A stretch of 64,000 bases of DNA from assembly GCA_008973525.1 (NCBI GenBank), contig WACJ01000077.1, positions 806,001 through 870,000 on the forward strand. Reading direction: 5' to 3'. Made by a program: the position numbers and the translations under genes. This DNA is from Stenopsyche tienmushanensis (Eukaryota; Arthropoda; Insecta; Trichoptera; Stenopsychidae). The notes beneath the pieces were generated by a model. It was not told where the DNA came from. It saw only the letters and a program-made list of their open reading frames with translations, and searched no databases. Below, piece after piece: positions 1-11,459 of the stretch (its first letter is position 1; each line of letters starts with the position of its first letter).

Positions 1-247
1 AATTTTTTCAAAATTTTATACTAGAATAAAGGGCGTGGTCGTATATTCAGCGATAGTAGATGTAATATGATTTATACAGTCCCATATTTTTTTCTAAATT
101 TCGGTAAGTGTTGATGATTTATTTCCTATTTTATCCAAAATATCTCGATTTGTGAAATTAAAAAAAGAAAAAAATGCTTTAAAACCGCATAACTTCGAAA
201 TCGCATAAAAAAGTTTGATCGCACAAAAAGAGGTTTGGGTGTAATTG
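1..247 (-). mobile_element. Tigger/pogo-like non-autonomous repeat, copy A (cut by window edge)
   Basis: This belongs to a dispersed family also seen at 18361, 37392, 40760, 43036 and 60545. Shared landmarks are runs reading GTATCGAGATATTTTGGATA, AGGAAATAAATCATCAA and TTATGCGGTTTT, and an end rich in TTTTTGTGCG. The best preserved end, in the copy at 40760-41194, reads CAGTAAGCTCTCGTTTGTGC next to a TA, which is the Tigger/pogo terminal pattern with a TA target. This copy runs backwards relative to most others, and its outer end is near 247. Short reading frames in it are not protein-like. Family membership is certain from the repeats; the superfamily is an inference. Confidence 0.6.
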
Positions 248-1960
248 AAAAAAAGTACTTACTTTTTACTTTAGTTGGCTCCTGCAGCCCTATAAGAGAG
301 CCTCGGCCACCGACAACGCTTGCCGCCATTTTCGTCTGTCCTGGTAATTGAAAAAAGGTGTTAATCCCAAATATCAAACGATCTTATTTAGTGTCTTTGA
401 TGTTTTAATAAAGTTCAAAAATAGTTTTTAACTGCATAAAGGCGTTCTTAAAACATAAATGTTTGAGAAAGTCTGATTCGAAGGGTCGCAAAGAATCAAT
501 CTCGGAGCATGTTTTGATGTCAGATATGCAAACCTGATCTGATGACCGGGTTTTATATTAAATGGCTTGTCACACTTTATGTGTTATTTGTCGACCCAAT
601 GAATTCTGTTTGCTATAATCCTGTCATACCGAACACTTTGCAATCGAATATCTCAAAATATTCGCTCAAGCCTCAAAGACCAGTTTAGCGTCTTAATTAG
701 AGGAATGTTCAATCAGCGGCGAGATCCCACGACGATTGACGTGGCATCAAACACGAATTTCTCCACAGCAAACATTAACGGTTCTCAAGAAATTCGATGG
801 ACGGTTGTGCAAAGTGTTAAAAACGCGAAAAAATGTGTAAAGCCATAAAAAACACAGATACTGCCGACCAAACCGCAGATCTTGATCTCATTGCAGAATC
901 AATGCATGGTATCCCACAGCGCGGCAGCGCCGGAATAAAATATATAAACATTATGAAAGATTTCATCGACAGGGAAACTTTTCGTCGAAGAATTTGTAAG
1001 GAGACAGCAAACAACTGAAGTATTCCTTTGCAATTGCGATTGGAAAGCAGGAGGTTCGTCGACATGCAACTTAGTTGTTGAAGAATTCATTCAAACGTGC
1101 ATACAAAGAGGATACATGCGACTTAATTTAAATCCTCAGGGATAGCTAAATTATGTCTTCATTCATGTAAACTAATTTTAAATTACTGACAATTACTTTT
1201 AGCGACATAGCATATGAGTAATCTTTCCAAATAATGTATGCATGCAAATGTAATCGATTAGAAATAATGATACATTGTATTTGTCCAGGCGGCGTTTGGA
1301 TAGTTTCATAAATTATGAACCATAAAATGAATTACTATTGTAACGATACCCATTGCAATAGTATTGTACTGTTGAAGTATTAGATTGGTTTATGTCACAT
1401 GAATATTCTGAATTTCAGTTAATCAAAGATCGATCGTGAATGAGAAAAATTGCGTTAAATATTTCACAAGTTTGACTATTTGGAATGATAGTGTTTTGAT
1501 AATGGTAGTGAAATCTTTATTGTCTTTAAATACAGAGCCGTTGTTGCGGTTTCTATTATTTTCAATGACTTTTAACAGGATGATGTCAATAAAAGATTTC
1601 CAATTACTTTTTTCTTATGAGATCAAATTGGGATACAACGTGATCTCAAAATCAGGGAAAGCCATTACAGCTGACTCGTTTTATTTCGAAATCAAAAATA
1701 TGCAATAAGAGCTAAAAACAAAGCAACGAACGAGAAATGTCAACTTCTAAATTCTATTATCGAAAAACTAACAACTATTTTGAACTTAATTTAATTTTTT
1801 AAAGTTTTCTAGTTTATAACCTTTCCAACGATATGCTATATGTCATACAAATCATTCAATAAGTCGTTAAACTTGAAGAGTTTGCAGTTTGTCAGGGTCA
1901 GAGTTAAGAAAATACTTCTTATGTTTAAGATGTTTTTATTAATTTATTTTCAAAATTTGT
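248..1960. other. No recognised gene; AT-rich, with a less AT-rich island at 640-1085
   Basis: Most of this stretch is low-complexity AT-rich DNA. From about 640 to 1085 the composition is more even and two short plus-strand reading frames occur (one ending near 841, one at 833-1018), but neither resembles a family I know and neither has convincing splice sites. It may be an old element or non-coding DNA. Nothing else is visible. Confidence 0.4.
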
Positions 1961-1964
1961 TCAA

Positions 1965-2212
1965 ATTGGCTACCTCTGCATCGTATGCACGCACTACACA
2001 TTTTTCTTATTTCAACTGTAGTTGTCTGAAGTAGCATTTCCTCTTTCATTTTTGCAAAAGCGATGCTTTTTCCTTTTCTTTAAACCGATTGCATAAAATA
2101 ATGATATATTTAGATCAAAAATACTTTGCAAAGCACAAAAACGTAGCAAAATACCCTCCTAATCCCCCCCAATATATATATATATCTCTCGGTTCATGTG
2201 AAATACACCCTG
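1965..2212 (-). mobile_element. Rearranged mariner-like relic with one terminal repeat
   Basis: 1965-2065 matches 9245-9345 of the better copy at 8938-9555, including the end of its degraded transposase. 2070-2125 matches the opposite, non-coding end of that copy but in inverted orientation. The stretch ends in a terminal repeat whose outward reading is CAGGGTGTATTTCACATGAA next to TA at 2213-2214. This is a truncated copy in which one end has been inverted onto the gene remnant. No reading frame is left. Confidence 0.55.
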
Positions 2213-2523
2213 TATATTACACTTAGTAGAGATTTATAAGATTTAAAATTAGTGTCAAGCACGTATCGAATGATATATTTAATCATAATAAAGAAACAAT
2301 ATAGTGACTATTCGCTTTAGATATTACTATCACGAGGAGATTTGACCCACCCTTAAAAAGGATTCCCTGGAATATCACCATTAATTATAAAGGAGGGATC
2401 AAAAACATCGAAAAAAGTTTAGGATGTATTCGAAATATTTCAAAAATATCAAATTTAATCAAAAATATAAATTATTAATTTTTAATAGATAAAAAGTAAA
2501 CAATCATTCAAAATATCTATATT

Positions 2524-3690
2524 GTGAATAATCATAACTGTTTGGGAAAATTCCGTTTTTTTTTTTTTTTTAAATATATGTCAGAAGATATTATGGAGTT
2601 TATCATCGAAGAAAATAATAAGCAATTCCGATATACAAAAATTAAACTACCAGCGGAATCAAATTCTTATAGAATAGACAAATGGTACGATATAAATATC
2701 GACGAAATGTACATATTTTTAGCCTGATTGTTTGCTGATTTCAAGAAATTCGAGAAATCGCCAAAAATAATTTTGGTTCAAAAAACTTAAGCCGCTTTAG
2801 AATTAAGTTTTTTGTTTTGTGTGATTGCAAAAGTGGAATTGTTATGGACTTCAACATTTATACTGAAGCCTTAATGGAGCTAAACAAAAATACAATTTGG
2901 GTGCTAGTGGAAACGTACTAATGAACATGATGACACCATATTTGAATAAAAATCACGCATTATACGTGGATAATTGGTATACCAGTCCAACTTTGTTTCA
3001 AACTCTGCATTCGTTTCAAACCGATTGCTGTGGAAACGTGCGAAAAAATAGAAGATTGGCCAATGGTGAAACGCAAATTTACCACATAAAAAATAATAAA
3101 ATGGTCACACAAATGTGGAAAGACAAGCGAGAAGTGACGATGCTATCCGTAATGAACTCAGGAAATATAATCGCAACAAACAAAATAGATCGACAAAGTG
3201 GCGAGTCCATAATGAAACCTGAATCAGTTATGGACTACACGAGAAATATGTGTATCATTGACAGAAGTGATAGCATGATATTTTTCGTAAGGTCTATCAG
3301 AAAAACCATCAAATGATACAAAAAAAAAATCCATCTCATCGATTTATGTATACTAAATTCATACTTTGCATTTTGAGAGAAAATAGGGTAGCATATCACA
3401 CTTGGTGATTTTCGGCTGATTATGATTGATTCAACAAATGATCAAAAAAATACAAGAAACTACAAGAGTGGCGATTTATCTTTTCGCTTGGAAGGACAAA
3501 ACAATTATTTATTAACTGATGTGTAAAAAGTCTTCGATGTAAAAAGGAAGAGATGCGTTATGTGCCTTGTTTCAAAAAATAAAAGCAGGAAACAAAATTC
3601 GCGTGTGAAAATTGTAAAACCCCACTCAGCCCAACGACTTACTTCAAAGCATACCACAGCCAAAATGATTATTGTGTATAATATACAGTG
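2524..3690 (+). pseudogene. piggyBac-like transposase relic (DDE_Tnp_1_7 family)
   Basis: The relic can be followed in pieces. A start region at about 2578-2725 ends W-Y-D-I-N-I-D-E-M-Y-I-F-L-A. A core at 2897-3315 contains LYVDNWYTSPTLF, then CGNVRKNR, then WKDKREVTMLSV, the usual piggyBac order. Single stops in one frame follow (a TGA at 3313 sits where the family has the W of KWYKK). Then come FRLEGQNNYLL near 3490 and a Cys-rich tail, RKRCVMC near 3550 and CENC near 3610 after a frameshift. That tail matches the zinc-binding domain at the C terminus of piggyBac transposases. A functional enzyme would cut and paste at TTAA; this copy is dead. I could not find its TTAA ends. Confidence 0.85.
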
Positions 3691-4443
3691 GAACCTCGAT
3701 CAACCGTTCTCGCATAATACGTTTTCCCGGATGGAACGTTTATTTTTTATAGTCCCGTCAAACTTCCATAAGAACAATGTTAAATAATCCCGCATTGACC
3801 GTTCCCCGATTTACCGATTTCCTCGATAAACCGTTTAAATATTTTGGTCCCGTCACAAATATTATCCCGATTGACCGTTTTTATTGCATATTTCTCCGTA
3901 TCTCGGCAAGAAAGTTTGACACAGCCGAGTGCAGGTTGGAAAAAATGAAATCATTTTTCTATTCCAAGGATATCAATGAATCCGCTCTTAGAAAAGAACG
4001 AGAGTTTGAGGCGTCTTTGTTCCGATTAATGCCCGATCCACACTATGGTGCCGTTGACGGTTCGACCTCGCTCCGATCCCGGTCCGATCAAATATTCTTA
4101 CACAAGAAACAATCAGAGTATTCACACTATCGGATCATTCCAATTCCCTTTTTTGTGTGAGAATATTTGACCGGACCGAGACCGAGAGCGAGATCGAACC
4201 GTTACCGGCACCATAGTGTGGATCGGGTCTAAAGTGCCAAACAACAAAGAAGCAAACAAACAAAAAGGAGTTTTTTAAAAAATATTTTTTTATATACAGT
4301 ATATACAAGTAACTAATAAATAAATGTTTTTTTTAAGATTTTACTTGATTGTTATTATTTGAAGCTTTCCCGCATTCACCGTTTCCCGCAATTACCGTTT
4401 TTTTCCAGGGTCCCTTGGAAAACGTATAATCGAGGTTTCACTG
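3686..4443. mobile_element. Tigger/pogo-like MITE with TA target duplication
   Basis: The ends are inverted repeats: CAGTGGAACCTCGATCAACC at 3686 and, read outward from the other side, CAGTGAAACCTCGATTATAC at 4443. Both are flanked by TA (3684-3685 and 4444-4445). Inner repeats of the type CCCGNATTNACCG occur near both ends. Removing the nested 199-bp element leaves about 556 bp. No transposase domain is visible, although a reading frame crosses it (3777-4160). The ends and TA target fit the Tigger/pogo branch of the Tc1-mariner superfamily. Confidence 0.75.
4031..4229. mobile_element. PIF/Harbinger-like MITE, copy 1, nested in the Tigger-like MITE
   Basis: This 199-bp palindromic element has long inverted ends; the outermost part reads CCCGATCCACACTATGGTGC from each side. 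It is flanked by the 3-bp direct repeat TAA (4028-4030 and 4230-4232), as expected for PIF/Harbinger (target TWA). A second copy with the same ends and the same TAA flanks is at 62226-62425. Inner parts contain a repeated GGTCCGRTCAAATATTCT motif in both arms. It has no coding capacity and must have been moved by an element elsewhere. Confidence 0.8.
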
Positions 4444-5938
4444 TATATGTATTTTTGAGACTATAAAATTATAGCATTTCAAATTTAACAAACATGGATA
4501 TAACTTTTTAAATTTCTTTAATATTTGTGTGGCAACCCTAGTGAAAATCAAGTGTCGTCAACTTACTCTTTAATCTTGAAAAAAAAAGGAAAAATGTTTG
4601 AAAATGCATGAATATTTGGCATTCTTTGGATCAAACTTTGGTAAACGAATGTGGGAGGTTTTTAAAGACTGAGTAGTTTTTCTTGGACGACATTGAAAAA
4701 CTCTTTAAGACCACCATCTGAATTTTATCGAAGTGGGCTTTATGGAATACATGGATTCCATTCATACTTTTTCTTGGGATTGCTCTTTCAAAAAGATGCA
4801 GAAAATATTAGAAGATAATATTACAATAATAATTATTGTTTACATATTTAGTAGTAATAATTTATATAGTATTATAATGCATTTTGTAAAAATCCTAATA
4901 ATTCTCAGAACGACCCTCTTATTAATCAACACTTTTACTTAATCCGTTGCTCATTTAAAATTAAGAGTTCAACGATCCGAGCCATTTAGTCGAGACCATA
5001 TTTATAAACGGACAACCTTCAGATCGGCCAACTGTGGGAGTCCAGTATTTTATAACCATTAAAAGCTCACACTTTGATAAAACTGAATGCTTTTTTCACA
5101 TTCCGGGGCCTTCTGTGCGCCTCCAATGAGAAATGCCAAGAAGCGCCGACTAAGTCCGGCTTAAGCGCCGAATTAATAACCCATTTTTGATGTTCCGTTT
5201 GTAATAAAGCCATAGGCAATCTATCGATTCGGGAATTATTCCATATCTATATAACGACGCGGGCAGCATCCGAAAAGACATTGATAAAGATAATCTCCGT
5301 CGAATCTTCTTTACGAGCGGCGGTTCGTTTGAGTAATGAATTTTATGGTCCAAAGTTGGAATAATTTCTTGGACAAAGTTGCTTTTTATGTGAAACGAAA
5401 TTGAAAATCACCGCTACTTTGCGTGTCTTTGGATCAAGACAATATGAACTAGCATACTTGTTTGGTAAGCGTATTTTATTCCGATCACGTAATGGTATAA
5501 GCCTAATAAAACCACATAAACTATGAACACAACATTTTTAAATTGTCATGTCCTTCGAAAGCTTGTTTTTAACGAGAAATTGATTGAACAAATGTGTAAA
5601 AATCGCTACAAATTTGTACGGGTAAAAACTAGACGATTCAAAACAATATGACGTTCTCATTAATTTTAATATTATTTCAGATGATATTTGGAATTCCAAG
5701 TTATAGAGCAAGTTCAGTTTGATGGATATCCTATAGGAACTCAATAGGAATTAGTTGGGCAATCAAATTGCTGAAAAGCTTGGATGTACTTTAGTCATTC
5801 AGGTATCCTTGTAGTCATTCAGTGTTGCTTTATAAAACATTTTTTTTTGTTAAAATATCGGTATCCTGATAGTAACATTTTATTTTAAAGAACATTCCTG
5901 TAGTGTTCCCTTTTCATATATTATATAATATAATTCTA
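4444..5938. other. No recognised gene; AT-rich single-copy DNA
   Basis: Base composition is strongly AT-rich. A slightly GC-richer patch at about 5090-5360 has an open minus-strand frame, but it shows no motif or splice context I can support. No repeat family of this window is present here. Confidence 0.4.
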
Positions 5939-6290
5939 TTAGGTTGTCCCATAAGTTTCTTTCGCGAATGAACACAGATCTAATCATAGCCATGGTTGAA
6001 AAAAACTCGCAATATTCTGTTCGCAAAATAGCTAACAAGTTAGAAATTCCACGAGCGTCCATCCATAATCATCTGATAAAATTAGGTCAATCAATCGTTC
6101 AGATGTGTGGCTTCCTCATGAACTGACTGACTCAAATAAACTTCAGCGTATTTCAACATGCGATCTTCTTCTCCAACGACATAATAGCCAACCCTTTTTG
6201 AAGAGAATCGTCACTGCAGATAAAATTTGGATACTCTATGAGAATATCTAACGTAAACGGGTTTGGACCAAGGGTACAGAAGCTTTAAAG
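5939..6290 (+). pseudogene. mariner transposase fragment, 5'-deleted (copy 1)
   Basis: It starts with the mariner-type terminal repeat TTAGGTTGTCCCATAAGT next to TA (5937-5938), and the repeat runs straight into a mid-transposase reading frame: MNTDLIIAMVEKNSQYSVRK, then IPRASIHNHLIKLG. In a full mariner this helix-turn-helix segment lies about 70-80 residues from the start, so the N terminus and leader are missing. Frame breaks follow near 6093 and 6120; the ITGDEIWILYEN-type segment is recognisable near 6210-6245. It fades after KRVWTKGTEAL. A better copy with the same left junction is at 46398. Confidence 0.85.
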
Positions 6291-7664
6291 ACGCTCCGTT
6301 AAAAGATTTTTCATAAGATTTTAAAGTCATCATTTTCATGGGCATTTGCTGTTTCAAAGTACATATTAATATACTTATTTTTTTGACAGGACATGTGTTT
6401 TAGCCAAATTCCATATTGATTGTATTTTTATACCAATCCTTTGATTCGGATAACACGTTATCCATAGTAGGAGAAGGACCTCTTCAATATCATTTTTCTG
6501 GAAAGGTTCATATCCACATTATCTGTATGAAACATTCGCCTCTTTTTATGCTCAATATTGAAGGTAAGCAAACCTTTAAATTTTAATTGTGAAGACTCAT
6601 TTAGCAGATCATCCAGGTGAGCGTATTTAAGGGCACTTTCTCTGCCATTAGGAAGTGTTATGTTACTTAATAAGAAATATGCTCCAGCAGCAGAAGAAGC
6701 ATACAATTCCAAAGAAAATCGCCTTCAAAAGATAAGTCTATCCCAACATACCAAATCATAATAGATCCACTGAATAATTAATGAGACATTATTACTAATG
6801 CGGCGTTATTCCGACGTCTCATCGATTCAACATCAAAGAAACCGGTATTTGCCCAAAGAAATAAATGGTTCATCCAGTTTCTCCGAATAAATTCTCATAT
6901 ACAAAATTTCTATTACGAAACTCCGTTTTTTGTCAAATCGCCCATTAAAAAATACATATCTAAGAATTACACGGCCGTATCCGTGAAATGAGAATTCTCC
7001 ATTATATATTATGGGATTCTTCGGCACAGGTAGCCGAATTTGCATGCCGAGAATATTTCAAAACTCATCACTCCTGCTTCTCGTTTGATTCGGACCCCAG
7101 ATTAAAAAAGGATATCACGTTTCCTCGAGTATATATTACGGCCGTTTGTATCACATTTTAATGCCCCACGCTGATATTTTCCATACAAATTGCCATCGAA
7201 CATGAACCTACCGCAGTCAGCATGTTTAGTGTTGGGAAAAAATCAATTTCTTTCGCTGAATTGAAAACATTACGATCTGGTGAATGTGCAGCATCGTTCT
7301 TGCTCATAAACATCGCACTTTATTAATCTTAATTCTTTCACTCTAAGTAAAATCCATAGGAACTAATTGGAATACTCTGAGATGATCGAGAATCAGCTAG
7401 ATGGAAATAACTTATAGACAAAGCTTCCTCTAATATACATTCAAGTCTTAATTTTTCAATAGTTTTCACAATAAATTATCATATATAAAATATCATAAAT
7501 TACTTCAATTTAAGATTAACATATTAAGTGCGGGACAGTTTGCACTTTTACATTTTTTTATGAAGCATTTCAATGATCTGCACTTTTCCGCTTCATAATT
7601 TGTAGTCCACAACTGTTTATTTGGGTCGGATATTGTTTCCAATTTTGGTGGAAATCATCATTAA
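6291..7664. other. No recognised gene
   Basis: This is AT-rich DNA with open minus-strand frames at 6458-6712 and 6833-7045. Neither matches a domain I know and no splice pattern supports them. No repeat family seen elsewhere in the window occurs here. Confidence 0.35.
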
Positions 7665-7666
7665 TA

Positions 7667-7753
7667 TCAGGTCAGTCCATAAGTTCGTGCGCATTTTTGG
7701 ATTTTTTTTAAATAGTGTAAACAAAATGCGCACGAACTTTTGGACTGACGCTA
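7667..7753. mobile_element. Mini-MITE (87 bp) of the mariner family seen at 34466
   Basis: It consists almost only of the two terminal repeats of the mariner at 34466-35419. The left end reads TCAGGTCAGTCCATAAGTTC and the right end is its complement, with a few changes at the tip. It is flanked by TA at 7665-7666 and 7754-7755. The middle is a short T-rich linker. It could only be moved by a transposase supplied in trans. Confidence 0.8.
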
Positions 7754-8937
7754 TATATTGTGATACAATTATTTATATTCATGTTGAAATAAATACATTG
7801 CATAAGTTTTCCTTGCCGCTTTTGGGTCAAATATCAATCATCTCCACAACACGCCGCATTACGCAACACGTTAACAGTATTTTTTTGTATGGGTATATAC
7901 GGAAATTTGATGTTTACAAATTTTCCTGATATTCTTCCGTTTACACGCCTATAATTAAAAATGGCTCCTCTTAATAATATTTAACAAATTGTCGGCAATA
8001 AATCATGCTAGGTTAAAGGTACGCTGCGGGGCAACTGGTCCAAACTCATTACAATCTGTTAGTTTAACATAACCGTAATTTAATTTCTGGTTTTTGTGTG
8101 CACAAGAGACCCGCCTCACATCTCGAAGACATGACCTTTTTGTGATTTATGCTTTGTTAAATCCAATATTAAAGTTGGACATTAAACTAATCCACGCCTA
8201 GTATATAGGCGTTAACGTATCCGTTGAGCCGTACACATTCTGTAATATAATATTCCCATTTAATGTTTCCGCTTCGATTTCGCCATGGCCGAGCTGAGCC
8301 AAGATTACGACTAGATTTATGTTTTTTAATTAAAACGTTTGAATTGAGGATGTTTTTTTGCTGATGCGAGGATCCTCTTTCATTGAGGAGTGGTTGTTTT
8401 GCGGAGAAGACACAACGCGAAGAAGCCCATATAATGCTTTCAATGCGAAGAAAGGGAAATGTAGGCTGTATTATTCTCGCTCCGTTTTTAAGGACAAAAA
8501 TAATATGAAAAGAAAATCATGCCGGGAATATATAATGGCATAATGACATCACTTTATTTATTTTTTACATGCCATAAAGCAATGAATGAGATTCATCTCA
8601 GAAGATCGAGGACATAAACGGCTCTAAATTTCAATAAAGAGACCATAACAATCCTCCTCTAACGTCACAGCTTCTGATTTAAATACAACTCATTGTCCTC
8701 ATTGTGTTCCATTTATAAACAGTACCATGTTTTTATGAAGATATTTAATACTAGCCAAAATACATGTTAACCATCTTCAGACACTGACGTACTGTCAAAT
8801 TTCTAAGCGAAGATGATGGATATTTGCATTAAAATAACCTTAAAATAATGTTGAAGCTTTAGATTAAATTACATAGATTAAAGTCCTTAAATTTTGCTTG
8901 TGTATTACAGTTTAAGAAAAAACATTATATAGATATA
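7754..8937. other. No recognised gene
   Basis: This is AT-rich, single-copy-looking DNA. A short open frame at 8358-8543 has no recognisable feature. No repeats of the families in this window are present. Confidence 0.35.
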
Positions 8938-9555
8938 CAGGTATTTTGCACATGAACCGACAATTTTTTTTTTAGGTTAAGGGGGTACGTTTTACTTTGG
9001 CTATGTTTCATACATAGACCCTATGTCCTAAGCGTCAGGGTTGTCGAAATAGAATTATTTTCAATATTTTGAAAAAGTACCCAAATTTCACCTTTAAACC
9101 GCCATAATATTTTTATTTGTGATCTTAATAGCTCAAAATAACGAAGCTCAAAATGTTTTTATATTTTGCAATGTATTTTTGATCTAAATAAATAATTATT
9201 TTATGCAATTGGTTTGAAGAAAATTAGTTTCTTTTTTATTACATTAATTTACAAAATTGGCCACCTCTGCTTTGCATCTACATACTACACCTTTTCTTTA
9301 TTTCAACTGTAGTCGTCTGAAGTAGCATTTCCTCTTTCATTTTTGCAAATGTGACGATTGTTCTTTTAATTAGAATTTCTTTTGTGGGAATCTCTGTCGT
9401 CTAAATTAATTCTTTTGCACGTCCCAAGACAAAGAAATCAGTGATATTTAGTCTGGTGACACGACGAGGCTGCCAAAATATAGAGTCTATGTGTGAAATG
9501 TAGCTAAAGACCCCAAAAAAAAAAATAATTGTCGGCCCATGTGCAAAACAACTTG
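8938..9555 (-). mobile_element. Mariner-like element, degraded
   Basis: Inverted ends, CAGGTATTTTGCACATGAAC at 8938 and the related CAAGTTGTTTTGCACATGGG read from 9555, are flanked by TA at 8936-8937 and 9556-9557. On the minus strand there is a degraded C-terminal transposase: a segment like FWQPRRVTRLNITDFFVLG at about 9480-9420, corresponding to the WPPRSPDLTPLDFFLWG block of mariner-like DDE proteins. After this come a MKEEMLLQTTTVEI-like piece and a GGxF-type end near 9250. About 600 bp remain of an element that is normally more than 1.2 kb. The call rests on the ends plus that block. Confidence 0.65.
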
Positions 9556-9725
9556 TATATTTTTTTAGGAGCGATGAGTTTCGACAATTTAAAAGTATGA
9601 CCATTGATAGACTGATTTGAGATACAAAAATTGATAAAATCGTACAAGGGTTGATACAGTGGATAAAAATTTCACCATAATAACAAATTTGGGAGATTAG
9701 AGGTATTCATATATCGACACAACTA

Positions 9726-9855
9726 AAAATCTCGATCCAAGTTTAGTTTAATTTTCTGGATCGGAAAAAATAAATACTGAATGATGTTAACGATTAGTAA
9801 AGTTGGGCAGGGTCGTCTGTGAGTGACTGATTTACAACAATAATTAAAATATCTT
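9726..9855. repeat. Dispersed repeat fragment shared with 18160-18292
   Basis: The order CTCGATCCARRTTTAGT, TTTTCTGGATCGG, AATACTGA, GTTGGGCAGGG, GAGTGACTGATTT, ACAATTAAAAT recurs at 18160-18292. Parts recur at about 56545-56600 (inverse) and 63867-63950. The GGGCAGGGCTGCC core resembles hAT-type termini, but I see no complete copy with a target duplication. The class is unresolved. Confidence 0.4.
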
Positions 9856-10753
9856 TTAAAGTAATCATGTCTTCGTCACGCAAGATTCTCATTCGAATAA
9901 ACTTATCTTATGAAAAACAATGAGGAATCATCGCATAAAATGTCTTTTCTGTGTAAAAATCTTAATACGGTGCAATAAAATGAAAGCTTTTGATTAAACT
10001 CCTCAACCTATTAAAAATCCTTTATGAAGATATCCCGAGTTGAGAAGAAGTATTAACACCAGATTACCTAAATGCAATTAGCGACTAGATTTCTATGACA
10101 ATGCTCCTATAAAAGTGACTGCAAAAAGTTATTTGCAGAAAACCTTTAAAATCAGATCACTTTGAAAATTTGGCCATTTGTTTAAGAGTTTGAATGATCG
10201 ATCAAAATGCATAATTTTGATGTAATTTTATTTATGTTCTTTGAATTATAAATAAATCTTATTTTTATGTTCTAATCCATGCAACTGAGTCTGCTGAAAA
10301 TTGCACTAGATTGCTCAAATTCAATCTGGGCATTACTGTAAAATGATTTCTATTAAATCGATATCATCAACGTTAGATGCCTAATAATTTGCTTTGCATT
10401 GATTTTCAATTATATCGATCTAACAGTATTTTGTATCCGTACGTCTGATTTGAATCACACCCATCGATTGGCCCATTATACATCGATCCAAGAGAAATAC
10501 TCAAAATAACATGATTATTTGTAATCGGCACCAAATTCGACCATTTCCGGATATGGTCTGATGATGATGATGTTGCTGCCTTTGATATTATAATGAAGCT
10601 CTGCGGCAGGTGGAATTAAATAATGTCTTCATTACGGTATATGCATAGGACGGCAGATCAAATGTATGAGGGGAGGGAAAAAATATGATATAATGAGTGT
10701 GAAATCATTTAAATGAATTCATAGCCAGAGTGTTAAAAGGCTATATTTTACAG

Positions 10754-10910
10754 GATATTAATTCAACGGACTCTTGGTGGTCCGGTAGATAAATCTCTTG
10801 GACGTCATGCAGACTCTTTGAAGAAGGGCGTCGAGCTTCTTGTTGTAATGGGGCGAGGAGTAAAGCCGGATGCTTTTCGGGACATTTTACCGTCTGTGAA
10901 TGGACGCTAA
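10754..10910 (+). CDS. Candidate terminal coding exon of an unidentified gene
   Basis: A 51-codon frame closes with TAA at 10908 and follows a good splice acceptor (TATTTTACAG ending at 10753). The first base of the exon completes a split codon. The peptide begins ILIQRTLGGPVDKSLGRHAD and ends VKPDAFRDILPSVNGR. Its codon use and composition are much less AT-rich than the flanks, which are open to stops in all frames. I do not recognise the protein. No AATAAA lies within the next 200 bases. It could instead be a decayed element, but it matches no repeat in this window. Upstream exons were not found. Confidence 0.45.
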
Positions 10911-11459
10911 TGATGAATTACTTGTATAAGCATTTTGTGATATGTAATTTGGTGTATGAACATCATTAATATTCGAAGACAAAGAATCTGAGAAGTGTTC
11001 GAAAGCAACGCCGACAAATGACTTCATTTGAGACTTGCTATATTGTTTGCGATAATAATTTCGAATTTAAAAACGTTAATGGCTGTATCTTCATAAATTA
11101 CTAGAAGCTCTTCTTCTTAAATTAGTATGCATTGAAAATATTCAATGAGAATAATCAATATATGTCCTGCAGAAGGACGAAGATCTACTTTGTATTATTT
11201 TTTTGAGGGGGAAAATTAATTATCAACGAATAAGTCATGATTTAGATAGCTTGGTGTTAATTTCTAAGATGGTAAATTGTTAATATAGAGGGTTGAACTC
11301 TGAACTCTTTTTAAAAAAAATCATGTGAGTACTCTCAGATGATAGATTTATGCATTGTTTTTTTCCCCAATTGTCAACAGAAATTGTTTGCTAAAAAATG
11401 AAACTGTGTTTGTGTAGTATATAATAAAATAGGCATACTGCATATGTGTTATGCTATGC
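10911..11459. other. No recognised gene; AT-rich
   Basis: This lies between the candidate terminal exon and the hAT 5' end. It could include the 3' untranslated region of that exon. No motif or repeat was seen. Confidence 0.35.

Noticed and set aside
833..1018. 61-codon plus-strand frame beginning MCKAIKNTDTADQTADLDLI
   Set aside because: Overlaps other open frames on the opposite strand, lacks splice signals and resembles no family I know.
3777..4160. 127-codon frame within the Tigger-like MITE
   Set aside because: It runs through the terminal repeats and into the nested PIF-like MITE, so most of it is repeat DNA read by chance.
6833..7045. Minus-strand 70-codon frame containing EFSFHGYGRVILRYVFF
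   Set aside because: A faint likeness to IS630-type transposases did not hold up over the length; no catalytic motif.
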